Positions 27,045 through 40,626 of a stretch of DNA of 64,000 nucleotides are shown here, piece after piece; position 1 is the first letter of the stretch, and each line of letters starts with the position of its first letter. Below the pieces are notes generated by a model. It did no database searches, had not been told where the DNA came from, and worked only from the letters and a program-made list of their open reading frames with translations. Source of the DNA: Mucor racemosus (lineage: Eukaryota > Mucoromycota > Mucoromycetes > Mucorales > Mucoraceae). The stretch lies in contig JAPEHQ010000002.1 in NCBI GenBank assembly GCA_027405735.1, positions 1,550,001 through 1,614,000 on the forward strand, in the 5' to 3' direction. A program made the translations under genes and the position numbers.

Positions 27045-28622
27045 TTACTTTTTGCGACGAACATCTTCAAGATTGATATCAGCCCAACCAAGCTCACGAC
27101 CAAGTTGATCAATAGTCTTTTGCTTGGTTTCAGGAACGAAAATAAGAATGAAAGTACCAGACATTGCAGTAACACCTGTGAAAAGCAAAAAGACATAAGG
27201 ACCACAAGCTGTTTGAAGAGCAGGGAAAATGAGACCAATAATAAAGTTACAAAGCCAGTTAACAGCCAGGGCAACAGATGAAGCAGCGGAAACAGCATAA
27301 GTAGGGTAAACTTCGGATGTGATAACAAAAGGAATCATACCGAGACCAATAGCGTAAAAAGCAACAAAGATATAAATTGAGAGGACCTGAAGGACAGAGA
27401 TATCAAACTTCAAACCAATAGTCATAAGAACAGACCAAATCATCATGCCATAAGCAGATACAACCAACAAAATTTTACGACCCAAACGATCGACTAACAA
27501 AAGAGCAATAATTGTCATGACAGTATTAAGGCCAGAGGTACCAATGGTAACATATTTGGCAGCATCACCAAAAGAGCTTTCAAAAATATTAGTAGAATAA
27601 TACATAACAGCATTAATACCAGTTAATTGAGAAGAAGCATGGACGACAATCATCTTTAATGTCAAAACCATCAAACAACGGTTGGAGAAAATCTCGCGAA
27701 TAGATAAAGATTCTTCACCTTCAAATGCGTCACTTGCTTCTTCATTAGGAGTATTATCAAAACTATCTTTATCACCAAGTTGAGCATTAGGAGCAGTCTT
27801 TTTATCGTCTTTGTCGCCTCCTTTAGTAAGAGACAAGATCATTTCAGAGAATTCTTCTTGAACATCACCATAACGGAGACGCATTAACTGAACACGAGCT
27901 TCATCAATACGGTTTTGAGAAATTAACCAACGAGGAGAACGAGCACAGAAGGGCAAACAAAGCATTTGCATAATTGCAGGAACAACAGTGATAACAACGA
28001 CAATACGCCAGCCGATAGCAGAGGAAAGACCAAGACCAACGACTTCAATGATAATAATACCAATGGTCAAGAAAAGTTGAAGAAAAGAACCAAGAGCACC
28101 ACGGTATTTAGAAGGAGAAATTTCAGCAATATACATGGAAATCACTACGGTCATAAAACCAGAACCGATACCAACAAAAATACGACCAACAGCAAATTGT
28201 CCAGGTTCAGTAGAAAGAGAAAGTAATATGGCACCGATAAAGAAAGTAGTGTTCATGATGAGCATAGAATCACGACGACCATATTTTTGAGCCATCCAAC
28301 CGGCAATCATAGCACCTACAAGACCACCGATAGCATACATACCAGTGGCTGCACCTCTATCATTTTAGAACGTTAATACATATGTTATCGTACTAAAGTT
28401 GATTCTAACAACTTACAAAATCCAATCGGACATTGGAATACATTGAGGCAAAGGTGAATTTGGATAATAGGTTACTGTACCAAAAGGTACATCAGGACAA
28501 TTTGTGAGGGATGCTGCTGGAATATTCAAAGCAGATGTATTGAAACCATTATTAAGAGCGCCAAGTGCTGAAATAACAACACAAAATACTACAAAGGGTT
28601 TGAGTCTATCTCGAGATTCCAT
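27045..28622 (-). CDS. MFS sugar transporter (GLUT/HXT family)
   Basis: Twelve-helix major facilitator of the sugar porter family. Two exons (28622-28417 and 28356-27045, intron 28357-28416) give 505 residues. Family marks are QKYGRRDSM after TM2, GRIFVGIGSGFMTVV with EISPSKYRGALGS, the central ARSPRWLI motif, HASSQLTGINAVMYYSTNIF in TM7, DRLGRKILLV, and PETKQKTIDQLG near the C-terminus. Between TM6 and TM7 is an extended acidic cytoplasmic loop (KGGDKDDKKTAPNAQ...). The luminal or extracellular loop after TM1 is GLUT-like in length. The substrate, and whether it sits in the plasma or vacuolar membrane, cannot be told from sequence. It is probably a hexose carrier. Confidence 0.9.
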
Positions 28623-31503
28623 AATGTTTATTGATGTAAGTTAAATAAGGTTTGTTTTTAGAACAAATTTCTAACGGGAAAAAATTGGATTTTTTTTTTT
28701 TACAACTTTCCCGCCTCTTTTATACAAAATGGATCAGGATCTTATCAATTTTACATTAAAGTGCCGTAGCGCAGGGTGTGTTCCCATTAATATTATATTT
28801 CAGAATAATCTGTCTTGGAAATCAAATATTCTAAGCATCATAGATGACATCTCAAATGGGGACATTGAAAATGTGAACTTGTAATACAAGTAAGTTCAAG
28901 GGAAATATCAACCAGCAAAATTATCAAAATTCTGTGTATATATCTTTGATACATGTCAAAATTGCATTAATATTGGATTCCACTTGATTGATAATGCTCA
29001 ATACCCATCAAGGCTGCCAAAGAGAACGGCCCTTTTGAGAGTTTTTTTCAGCCAATCATAGTCAGAATCTAGTATATATAGTATCCAAACATGGCAAAAC
29101 AACCAAAACCGCCATCCGATCTTGAGCTCTTATTTGTTCTTTTTTTAGTGGCAAAATCATTAACCTTTGCTGAAACGCGCAAATGTGTTATTTATTGTGA
29201 CACTCCGTTAAACATTTTATATATTAAATCACTTTTAAATAGGGAATATCATAGAGAGCAACGTAATGTAGATATTCATTGTTCCTTAAAATATGTTAAT
29301 GCTTCCATTTTGGTTTTCCCGTTATTAAATTACCATGAATTCAGTGTTTTCCCTTCCCCACCTTTTCTTAATTTGGTAAAACCTGCTACTGCCATATATG
29401 GACATAAAAGCTTTTGACAGTTCTAACGTGGTCATCACATTTATATTGCGGGTAAATCTGAGATTGTTTCGCGCTCTTTGATAGAATGATTTTTTTAGAC
29501 CAAGAAATAGAGGAAAAATGAGGTGATTTGCAACATTTTTTGATATCAATTTTACTCAACGTGATGGTTATAAATATACTTGATATGGGTTGATTGGAAT
29601 CACAATCGTGGTGATACATGTTGAGAAACATATCGTACGCATTCTTGATAATCAGACAAGATGAAATTCTTAAAAGATTTTACCAAAAAACAAGCACGGT
29701 GCTTTGGTTTGCGGTTAAATTATTAATGTATATATATGTATATATATCAGGCATTCTAGTAAATAGCCGAGTTTTTCCAAGAAAAGCTATCCAAGACAAA
29801 TGTAACAAAAAAAGTAACCTAAAGCGATATCTGCATATTTTCTAATTCAAAAATGCACACTATTCATCCTGATTTTTATACTGTTGGATAAAAAAAATGG
29901 AAATTAAACATTGATTAAATTCAATTCAGGAACAACTCGAACGGGAAACACTTGAAAGATCTCAAAATTACTGCTCAAGGCAACTTTTATGTACTGGGAG
30001 GAACGCGGGAAAAATCTGGAGATATGTCGACGTTATGTTTGAGTGCCATTGACACGAAGGTTAAATGTATATTTAGTTTTATTTTTTTTATTTTATTATA
30101 TTGTCATTATTTCAGTAGAATACAGACCAAGATGTATAAAAGTATTTTACACACTTTTTATACAGTATACGTCTATTTTTAATAAACTTTATCAAGTGAG
30201 AAAGATATACCCACAAAAAAAGGGTGGGAAGTCATTAATTAATTCAAGGGTAACGAAACTACGTCAATGACCGTTTCATTACAAAAAGGGGGTTTCTTTA
30301 AAGCACATATGACGATTAAATATTTTTAATGCTATATTTGTTGAACCAGGGCTTTTGGGAATTGTTGTAGTCCTCATTCGCTTTACATATACTTGGCAAT
30401 TAGTAAGGAATGAATGTATAAGGTCACTCTCTTAGACTAGTATTACAGAAAAACTGTTATTCAATTGGTGACCCTTAATAAATTAACTTATTTTTGTTCA
30501 TCCGCGGAAGGATGACGGTTTATAGCTTGTATTTCTCAAGAATCATTTAAACCATTTCGCCTATTTCTTTGTGAAATTCAACGAATCAAATAAATGATAT
30601 AAAATAAAATGAGTTAAGATATCCCCTTCTATCAAGCCATGACGAAAGACTACAAAAAGGGTATTCCATCTTAAATAGGCAAATATCCTGGAGTTTTCTA
30701 ACTGAACTGCAGTGTAACCGATAATATGAAATAGTTTACTTTATTGGTTAGATTAATCAAGAAAAGCTCACCTCGTTTTTTTTTTTTTTTTTTTTAACGG
30801 TTGCTAGCTCGAAAACCAAATCGCAAGGTACCTTCAAACCTAATTAAAAAAAATACACAACGCATAGTAAAAACAAAAAATACTGCGAAATAAACGTATA
30901 TCGATATTGTAAATGTCAAGTTTTTATGATTCGCAACTTTTTCTAGCGTTCAAAAGTATACCAAAAATGCTATTGCATGTAGACTTGTTCTGATGTATTA
31001 GTAGTTTTTCAGTGTCATTAATTCAACTCCATTTTTACCTTACTAATAAGCCTCGTTCAAAATTGAAAATGTTCATATAATTTAATCGTATTTAAACGTA
31101 AATTGTTAGAAAATTGTGCCACAAATACGCAATATTGAAGTAGTGTAGTATAAAGAAATATGAAGTTACGAATGCTTTATTACATTTTCATTGTTAGTAG
31201 TCGTAAAAACCTTACGAATTTTCATAAAACGTCAATCTGAAATTGAACCTCAAAGGGCTCCTTATTACAGTTTCAAATTCAGGTCCCCAAACTACCAGAT
31301 GTATTTTGCATTGGAAGTGTCTCTTTACTATAAGTTTACAAATGCATGGAGATGGATACTATACTACTGCTATATCATGACGCAAGAAATGAGTTAAATG
31401 GAAAAAAAATGTACCTTGCATCAAAGTAATAGTATGTTTTACTATAAAAAAAAAAAAAAGATTTGGAAATTTTTATTCAAATATGGATGTCATTCTATTC
31501 GTT
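28623..31503. other. Intergenic, mostly featureless
   Basis: 2.9 kb between the sugar transporter promoter and the 3' end of the TAF1A/Rrn11-like gene. It includes a long T run at about 30778-30796 and one marginal open frame at 29091-29417, listed separately. No RNA gene or known repeat was recognised. Confidence 0.45.
29091..29417 (+). CDS. Marginal hypothetical ORF, 108 aa
   Basis: Starts with an ATG 12-20 bp after a TATATATAG stretch. A CCAAT sequence (GCCAATCAT) lies about 40 bp upstream of the ATG, which is why it is listed. The translation (MAKQPKPPSDLELLFVLFLV...) matches no family I know, and the region is AT-rich. It may be chance. Confidence 0.2.
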   Translation: MAKQPKPPSDLELLFVLFLVAKSLTFAETRKCVIYCDTPLNILYIKSLLNREYHREQRNVDIHCSLKYVNASILVFPLLNYHEFSVFPSPPFLNLVKPATAIYGHKSF

Positions 31504-33277
31504 TTAATCGTCATTGAACAATGGATGTTGCAAATATTTTTGGAAAAGTGAGATCTCAGTATGAGCGGGTATATACTCTTCATCATCTTCTTTCATGCAG
31601 ACATCAAATTTATCTTTTTCATCTTCATCCTCATTGTCAACCTCTCCTTGGTCTTCTTCTTCAGCATCTTCTCCTTCCTCTTCCGTCATCTCCTCGTCTT
31701 CTGATAGATCCTTGATTTCATATTTTAAATATTTTTCAATGTCTTGATTGATAGCCATTGCTAATCCTTTTATTTCCTTGTTACGAGAGTTCCTTAATAA
31801 TTGGTAAGCCATGCTGGATTGATACATTTCACAAATTTCATGGCTGAAATGGTAGCAATTGAGGTCAGCTTTTTAATGAGACTTTTAATGCAGCATTGAA
31901 AAATTACCTTATCGCTCGTTTGAATATGTTTTTTCTGATTAGTTGAATAAACTGAATATTTATAGTATTGTGCTCTATTTGGGATATAAATACTCGACAT
32001 ATTCTTTGGGCCCGCGTTTCATATTTGAGTAATTCGTCGATGTTGGGATTTTCTTTTTTTTTAAAACGTTCTGCAAGGAATCAGCTATCTATAACACATA
32101 CAAAATCAATAGGTCGTACTTACTAATACGTTTACATGTCTTTTCGATATATCTTGTGAATTTTTCATTTGGTTCTAATGATGGATCAAATTCGTATAGA
32201 TGTAAGATAAAAGGTTTACTTTTGAAATATTGGTCGTCTTGATTGATTTTAAGTAAATATCTATAAATTTCTATTAACATTTTGAAATCGTATGAATAAA
32301 TAGACAACTCACGATAACATGAAATATTCTGGGCTTTCTTTCATAGCTTCTAAAGATATTAAAACGACCTCTTTTTTACTTCTATCTGTCACTGTGTTTA
32401 AAAACTATGCATGAATTAGAGATGTACTAAATCTATTGGAACGAAAAATACGTACTGTCATATACATATCTAATAATACTACATCCAGCTTATAAGTATT
32501 GTGTGCTTCCGCAAGGTATTTACTCGCAGATCTTGTTCGTTTTTCATATCTACTGATAGAAAAGTCATAGACATCATGCTCCTCGTCTTCAAAATACGTT
32601 TCAGGCAATTGTTCTTTTGCAATTCCCCATTGGTTATATGCACAAATTGCCAATTTTCGTAGAACGATAGGGTGATGAAATGCATGCCGAGGGTATAATC
32701 TAGGCAGGTTTCAATTAATTGTTAGATTCATTATTGTTATTGAAGTCAAAAAGTGGTAAAAAAAACTAACAGTTCCATCTCCTCAAATGCTAAATCCCAA
32801 TTTTCATCAAGTATCAACTGATCAATGTACGCATTAAATGTAGTTGGGGCCTATCAAAAAGTAAACATCCTGTTATTACTAAAAAGCGTCATTTATATTC
32901 TCTTTTAATAACCATACCAAATTTTCTGAAGAGCTGATATACACTGCTTTGAGATAGTCTGCCAAGTCATTGGGTGATGTTTTGCCTATAATCTCTACAC
33001 CTACCTAAAAGATCAATTTAGCTATATTATATCATAAAATCCATACAATGCTTACTTTCCAAATATCTTCGAGTGGATATTTTGAAGTTTTGATCATCTC
33101 CGAGAATAATTCTTTAGCTTCTGCATACTGTGCTCGGTCTAAAAAATTCCTCAATTGTGCTTGGGCTCTATGTAATTCTACGTTTTTATCGCCAAATGAG
33201 ACACCAAGAGCATAGGGTTTTGATTGAGCGATGTTCGTCAAATGAGGTAGTAATTTATGTCTACGTCGACTTGCCAT
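31504..33277 (-). CDS. TAF1A/Rrn11-like RNA polymerase I core-factor subunit
   Basis: Multi-exon gene starting at 33277 (MASRRRHKLLPHLTN) and ending FNDD at 31504, with about seven short introns. The N-terminal helical-repeat part reads LRNFLDRAQYAEAKELFSEM, then LEDIWKVGVEIIGKTSPND. This closely echoes the IWKLGSEIL block of human TAF1A and the family's pattern of one residue run per degenerate TPR. A later segment, FILHLYEFDPSLEP, parallels the VYLYEFLKRE region. Rrn11/TAF1A are subunits of the factor that recruits Pol I to the rDNA promoter in the nucleolus. The C-terminus has an acidic run (about 31600-31720, EDEEMTEEEGEDAEEEDQG) that I do not associate with yeast Rrn11. The assignment rests on weak similarity. 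An unrelated TPR protein is possible. Confidence 0.55.
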
Positions 33278-34039
33278 TGTCTGCTATATTATATTGCGAT
33301 TTAGTTACGAACAGGCAAGAATAGAAACACATGAAAAAAAGCCTTTCAAACATCTTGACATGATAAGGAGTCACGTAAAGTGTCCTTTGCTACTAAAATC
33401 ATGTACCGAACAACAGGTACATGTTGCAGCTATGATATGTAAAGTTACTGCGTTCTTACAATTCCAGTTGTATTGAATCAAGGACACTATTTTATTCACT
33501 TCAAAAATTGGGAGACTTGATATGAGAAAAAATTGTTTTAACATAATCAAAGGAAATAAAATGCTGTGATTTTACACTTTAACTTGTATCAAGACCAGTA
33601 ATGAATTTTTCGATTTGAACAAAAATCAAGAAGCCGTCAAAGTAATTTTTCTAAAAGTTTCAATTATGAATTTAGGGATTTGCATTTAAACCCGAAAACA
33701 GGACACTTTTTTATGTAACTAACAGCTTCAAAAAATATTGAATGTAAGACTGGTATATTCCAATATGTAGTGTTTGTTTAGCAGATATTGCGGGCTAACA
33801 AACATTCTGAAAATGCCTGCTTGAATCAATATGCTTGAAAAGCGATATTTCAAACAGAAATAAGCTACTGCAACATAGCTATCAGTTACACTGTGTCAAT
33901 AGATTGTAGTGTATTCATGGCGGGAAGTGCAAATATATATATATATACTTCTTAATTTGGCATATTTATGAAGATTACTATGAAGCTAAATAAAATCAAA
34001 TTAAATGTGATGCATTTATATGAATAAATATCTGATAGT
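33278..34039. other. Intergenic, no gene seen
   Basis: Upstream region of the TAF1A/Rrn11-like gene. AT-rich. An (AT)n microsatellite lies at about 33935-33948. Nothing else was recognised before RepA copy 3. Confidence 0.45.
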
Positions 34040-35250
34040 ATCTTTGAAAACCTGGAATATACCTGATTCCTTACTACGGAAACAGTTCTACGGATATACG
34101 TTAGATATTGTTAAATACATATGAATTGATCGCATTATGTTATATATTCCTAAATTTACTTTATATCTCACGAAAGACTCAAAAATAGGTAAAATTTACA
34201 ATTTTTCCTTAGAAACTGGTTTTCACTTTTCATTCCTGCCCAATTTTTTTTTCCACTAAATAACATCAAAAAAAAATTATATGCCAATGTACCTGAGATG
34301 TTCAGCTTTAATCCAAAAACAAGTATCCGGAAATATCCTATTTTTTACAATTGGTATTAATTTTTCAGTGCTAATGTTTCAGATTTTTACGCGTATTTCG
34401 CTGCTAAAGGATTGAAAACTTTGAGGCTTCATATCTCTAGAAATAATTAAGCTACACTAACATCTCTTAATAATAAAACCTACTTGTTTTAAAGTGCTCT
34501 ATAACATATTTCAACATGAAAAAATTCTGAACACTTTTATTTTTTTTTCATTTTTTTGGGCATTTCTATTGTAGGTTTCAAAATATTGGTTATATTGAGC
34601 AACACTTTTTTTACATTTATGTCATCAAGCTCGTTGAGCTCTCTCGGATCCAATTTAGTTTTTTTCAAAATATTGATTTTTCGTGGAGATACCCTTAAAA
34701 ATGTGTGCAAAAAGATACCTTCATTTCTAGCTTCCATTTTCCCCTTGTATACCCTCATCCTAAATCCTGAATCTGAAAAAAATTGGACAAAAATTTTGAT
34801 TTCTCTATGGAAAATGCAGTTAGAAGGTTTAGCAATAGCTCAATCAATAGATAATTTTTTTTTACATCATTTAGATTACTTTAATTTAAAATATACTTAT
34901 AAAAAGTGATGTGTATCTTCAAAAAACCTCCAAAATTTTAATTGTATTTTACGCAAAATTTAAGGTGGAATGTTTTTTTGATTTTTATTTAGTTGTATGC
35001 AGAATTCAAAACTGTACAAAAACTATTTAATATACTAGGTCGACTTACTTTGCAGCTCATGAGCAATTAAACGATTTTGTTTTTTTCATCATTTTTCGTC
35101 CATTTTTTAAAATAAATTTTGGAAGCCAGTTATCATAAGCTGTAAGATGTGATATCGACTATTATTTTAATTATCTCGATGAAAAATCAATATTTTTCGC
35201 TGAAACAAAAAATGCCGAGTAGCTTTCAATTGGATCTATCTTGTGGATAC
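34040..35250 (-). repeat. RepA copy 3
   Basis: Uninterrupted copy of the conserved RepA block. It includes the minus-strand remnant 34537-34758 (MRVYKGKMEARNEGIFLHTF) and a Crypton target with one change (CTATTATTTTA, 35159-35169). Homology stops after TTGGATCTATCTTGTGGATA, earlier than in copies 1 and 2, so the copy is truncated at its 5' coding side. Confidence 0.75.
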
Positions 35251-36238
35251 AGAAATTAAGCCCTGGATAATAAGTTTTAAGTTTACAAAATAATAAACTA
35301 ATATCTACAACTGCAGAATACAAAAAAAAAAAACTCCATCCTTGTGAATATTGATCCAATTAACCTTCAATTATACATGATTGTAGATTTAAATATATCC
35401 TGCATAAAAATTTATATTTCTACTTTTACAAATCACTGTGAATTGAGAAAACCATTTGAAGTAAACTAAGCTAGATTGCCATCATAAAATACCTAAATTA
35501 AATGTCATAATCTCATTTGAACTATGCTATCAAAGATAAAACTGTACAGTAAATAGACAGTTGCATAAAGATAGCAAGAGTATAATACTCGAATAAAAAA
35601 TGTTAAAATACTAAAGTAATGCGGGATATCCCAAAGTAATTACTGGATTAAGCTTAGTACTCTAGGAGTTTCTTATATCCGATATCAAGACTTTGCACTT
35701 CAATACATGTCGTAGTCAATAAATTGTAAGATGTATTGATACTGCCTGTAGAAGGTGATAATATATGATGGTACTTGGCGGCATACAGCATAGTATATGA
35801 TTCATATTTTTGCCAATAGTCACTCTTCCAAAAAAAAGCCGAACAATCTCCGGAAGCGGCCATCTAATGATATTTTCAAGCTTTAAATTTTAAGAAAACA
35901 TTACCGGACAGCCCGGACGCGATTGTTTAAATATTCCAAGCAGCTATAAGATGCAGGTATCGAAATTTCATACAAAAATTAAGGCTCGACTGTATTACTA
36001 TTAATTATTCAAAGGCTTATTTTAAGTAAAGTATAAATAAAACCAACAACTTTATTAGTCTAATAACGGATTTAACTTAAAAAGTATAATATGATACAAC
36101 CGGATTCAAAAAAAAGCCCATAAAATTACAAATTTAAAGGATTTATATATATAAAAGCACTACGGCCGATCTGTGCTGCACACTAATAGTCTGATGAGTC
36201 TGTTGCGCCTACTGAATAATGGTTAAAAAGATAACAAG

Positions 36239-36470
36239 ATGCACATGGGCACAACAAAAGAAATTGCACACGAGCATAACGAAAAGCCTGTATGTGTATA
36301 ATTATAGATTCTGTCCGTGTGCACAACATTAATCCTGTGTGTGCATAACAGTAGAATTGCCCATAAGCGTATAATTATTCCTATTTGTGCATAATAATAA
36401 TAAAATTTGACCATGAGCATAATGAGCTGATTGTATGGGCACAAATTGGTTTGTACATGAGCATCGCGCC
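36239..36470. repeat. Degenerate ~24-bp iterated motif block (left arm)
   Basis: About ten imperfect units. Each holds a purine-flanked GCAYA core of the type ATGAGCATAAT / ATGGGCACAAC / GTGTGCATAAC, separated by 7-14 bp of AT-rich spacer. The block is mirrored in the right arm at 43177-43408. Confidence 0.7.
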
Positions 36471-38790
36471 GTTCTCAAAATTTCATTGCATTTTTTACTG
36501 GAATGGGTTTTTAAATTACATTTGCTTTTATTTAATATAGATTATAGACAATAATAATACAATTCAATACGTTGTTGATGTAGAGCAATACATGCAAGAA
36601 GAACCAATATATTATTTACGATTATCATCATTTGTAAATAAGTTTATAGCTATAATGTTTACAGCAACAATGGTTTTTGCCTGAGCATAAAACTAAATAA
36701 CACTTGTAGTAAACTACATATACCAAGTTTGTTTAGTAATCAAATTGATCTTAGTCAACATCTACTAAGATCTAATAACTTTAAATCACACAAAACTTTA
36801 AAATGTCAAATTGTACCACTGGTACTTCCAAACTAGGAACTAAACCATGAAGATCTTGCTTCAAGATCTTATTACTGTATTATTAATAGAATTAGAAAAT
36901 AGTATATATATATATCACAAAGGCTATGGTAATCCATAAACCTTTGCTTTTACTTTATATCTTAAATAAATATCAAAGAGTTGTAATTGTAGTCGCAACG
37001 CTTTTTTTGTTTAATTACTTTTTTGTAGCAACACTTACTGCTTAAATTTAGATGCAAGCCAAATTTGAGGCTATAAATGTTACTTTATCACTCATAAAAT
37101 TTAAACAAATTAACCTTCTTTAAACTTACTATTTTGGTTTACAATTGTCAGCTGTAAAAAGATTTGTTTTCAAGTATACTGTAGCTACGATTAAAACTAT
37201 GGTTATTAGGCAAGACATTAGTAGGCTATTCTCTTTTTTTTTGTTTCTATACCATTTGAAATTTTATCACTTTTCTGGAACATTTCATGGGTTTGTAGCC
37301 AATTCTAGCTTCTCATTGATTAGATATAAATATCATTGCCTTTGATTTTTTGATCTGGTAATCAAGAAATACGTTCAACAATGCAGTAGTAAATGATAAT
37401 ATTTGATCTTAAAATGCGGTTAAATGAAGATATCAATCTTTAATATAGTAGACTGCTACTTATATTAAAAACATTAGTTTCTTATGTTGTTAGAATGCGT
37501 ATTCAGATAAAACAAAAGAATACCAGCTTGATAGTCTGGTATACCTTATCAAACGGCGAATATATCATTGGAGTATGAAAACAAAACGAGAGAAACAACA
37601 CGCGTAGAAAAGAATTTACAAGGCTTTACATTATTTAGCGCAATTAAAACCCTCCTGTTATATCAGAATCTAGATATAGCGCTACAGTAGTTGTATTATC
37701 AGGATATTGTTATTGTTACACCATCAATAGCTATTGTATCACTTGATAAATCTCTTCTATATATAATCTCATTCTCTACATTGAATAAAACCACACCTTT
37801 TACTCTTGTTCAATTCTTACTGTTATTGATAAAACACCTCCTGTTGAATTATTGCTTATTTCAGCCAGTGTAAAAGCAGCATCATCACAACGTATGAACC
37901 ATAAATTAAACAAAATAGGCAATATCTGTTATCATAGAAACATACTTTTTTTTTACCAGAAAGCCTGTCTACCATATCATAAATTCACTAAAAAATTGCA
38001 AAAACGAGCCCGTAGAGCGACGCCGTAATTGAGCATAGTAAGATCGAATGGGTAAGTCTCCTCTTATAGTATGGTATACCTAAGTTTTAAATAAAAAAGC
38101 GTTTCTTTTTTTTAACTTTTTTTATATTTAACCATGTCTGGTCTGAAAATTCAGTTTTTGTAGCGGACATTTTTGGAACTCATTTTATCCTTACCAACAC
38201 TCATGATTTTGGTCAAAAAACAGAAAAATCAAATTTTGATACCAAAATCAACGTTTAAATAGACTACATTGTGAGAGAAAGTTGTAGCCATAACTAATAC
38301 GCAATTTATAAAAGCTTAATATTCCATGTTAATTAATGAAACTTTTTACTTTTGTCCCAAAAACGGTTTTTTGGTTAAAGGATTTTCATGTAATATTTTG
38401 CAATGAAAATATTCTTTATTTTTTATTGAGCAAATAGAGCAGTAAATGTTCTATATGCTTATATTTTTTGTTTTTGTAATTGGTGGTATAATTAACTCTA
38501 GATTTGCAAAATTAGAAAAAAAAATTAAAAAATGTCAAAATTGATGATCTGGACAAAAATAATTTTTGAAATTAATATTCCGCTTATAAGCTTTGTGAGT
38601 CTTAAAAATAAGAGATTTTATAATACTTGAGAACTTTTTCAAGAATTTACGATGCTGTACCCACTTGATTCAAGCTTATTACTGTAAATATTTATACATG
38701 CTAATATTGTGTGGTAGTTTATTTGATGATAATATAGTCTTACGTGATAATTAATGCGCTAGAGGTGATTTAAATTGAGTTTAATCTTAC

Positions 38791-39020
38791 CTCTCCAATA
38801 TCATAAATATAAACATAAACGTGGCCATCACTGGAACCTATTGCCACCTTTTACTCTCTTTGTCCCAAGCCAATTTATTCAAAGCTTTACCAGAACCAAC
38901 TTAAGTACTTACAAATGGTTCCTCGATATTTGCATTCAAATCAGATAAATCAAATTAACTGGTTCCACCTACAGTAGCATCAAACGTATCATCAGCCCAC
39001 CTTATTATGATAATGTCAAT
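38791..39020 (-). pseudogene. Dynein intermediate-chain 3' exon fragment (left arm)
   Basis: Mirror of 40627-40856, read on the minus strand. It has the same in-frame stops and frameshift. One visible difference is the G at about 38822, which gives CGTGGCC where the right arm has CATGGCC. Confidence 0.7.
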
Positions 39021-39096
39021 CTAAAATCAGAAACATCTCATCATTGTCATTGTTATAAGCTATGAAAAACGTGACTTTTAATAATACAGCAATTAA

Positions 39097-40550
39097 ATAA
39101 AAAACATGATGATATTAATAGCATATGGTGAGTGTTTAACATCTAAGTTTGATGAAGAAGTATGCTTTTGAACACGTTTAAAAATCCTGAGGCAAGCACA
39201 ATATCTTGGTCCTTGGTCCTGTAATTTCTATCCATCAAAATGTTGCGATTTCTACCATTACGCAATGAATGCACTTTTTATCTATCTTGAACTCGATGTA
39301 CATTGTTGGATATCAGTTTTTTATCAGCTGCATTTTCTCTAATTCATTAATATCCAGTCATATTGAACGATGATTTGTAGCACTGCCAAAAAAAAAGAAT
39401 GAATACTTCAAGATTTCTCTGCATATTAAATCATGCAATTTAGTAGCAATGATTGCAGTTAACTATACTTTTTGGACCTATCAATGTTAATCAGAATAAT
39501 CGGTACTTTCATTTAAAAGTAAGCTCTGCTTTATATATTTACATTCACCCATTCAATAAATGACATTGCATTCATTATCCGTTATACTGTATCAATCAAC
39601 CAACTTCATTTTGATTCGATATATTTGACAATAATTAAATGTCTCAATAACACTTGAGCCACCAGGTATTGCCACAAAAAAGTCTCGTACAGGTTGATGA
39701 AGCACCACAATCTGGATCATTTTTTTATTTTTATTGATCTGACCTCTCACACACATTCATAGACCTCTGTATGAACCGTATCTTTATCAATTCAATTTAA
39801 CTGAAATATATTGAACGCCAACATTGTACGTGATAAAACGTCTTGCTTTATTGCAAATCAACATAACTAATTTGATGCTAGTTTCGCATCAGCAGTTGAA
39901 TCAGATAAATTTGAGATTAGACGACCCCTTTTAATAGTTTTGCATATTATGAGTTAATAATGGACCGTTATTATAGCTACGCTAATCAAGGATGCGGAGT
40001 TAGCTCTAATAAGCGAACGAGTTGATGTAGTAGCGTAAACAAAATATTAAAATCAAATACAGCAATTGAATGAGTACGAGATGATAAACCATGTAAATTA
40101 AATTACCATAATTAAATTGTTTCAAAAGTTTTGAACTGAATACGCTTTTACTTTTGACCTATAAAAATTGATTTATTAGTAGAATCAATTAACAAGTAAT
40201 TATTATGATGTACCTTTGATAGTTGGTAGTGATATACAAGACAACATCTCGTTTTCCTCTTCTTAGCTGTTGGCCACTAAGTGGAAACAAATATTTTTTA
40301 GAAACTAAATATATTAACAAGAGTTTATTCATTCATTTATTCAATTTAAGTAAATATTAAATGCTATACATACTTTTATAATCACCAATTTCTCTGCAGA
40401 TAAAAATCAATTTTAGACCAAAAAAAGCACTGATTATAACGTAGATGATGGAAAAAATTAACTAAGTCGCCTTGAATGCTTTTTTTGTTCGAAAAAGATA
40501 TTATAACGCGCCCTTAACATTAACAGCTAATAATTCATCTCCAAATAAAT
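39097..40550. other. Spacer between palindrome arms
   Basis: 1.45 kb of unique AT-rich sequence centred on 39823.5. It has many stops in all frames and no recognisable gene. It may contain further eroded exons of the dynein fragment seen at the inner arm ends, but I could not align any with confidence. Confidence 0.6.
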
Positions 40551-40626
40551 TCAATTGCTGTATTATTAAAAATCACGCTTTTTATAGCTTATAACAATGA
40601 CAATGATGGGATGTTTCTGATTTTAG

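Larger units (their letters stand above)
35637..39096 (+). repeat. Left arm of 8.4-kb palindrome
   Basis: Left position p pairs with 79647 minus p on the right without indels across the whole interior. Four mirrored open frames fit this rule exactly (35654-35863/43784-43993, 36223-36444/43203-43424, 37145-37345/42302-42502, 37691-37873/41774-41956). The outer end begins TAATTACTGGATTAA. The arm has no intact gene. It contains an iterated-motif block, AT-rich sequence and a decayed dynein intermediate-chain exon at its inner end. Confidence 0.93.

Noticed and set aside
36199..36225. CTGATGAG hammerhead-ribozyme-like core in the palindrome arm
   Set aside because: The required GAAA and the flanking stems are missing.
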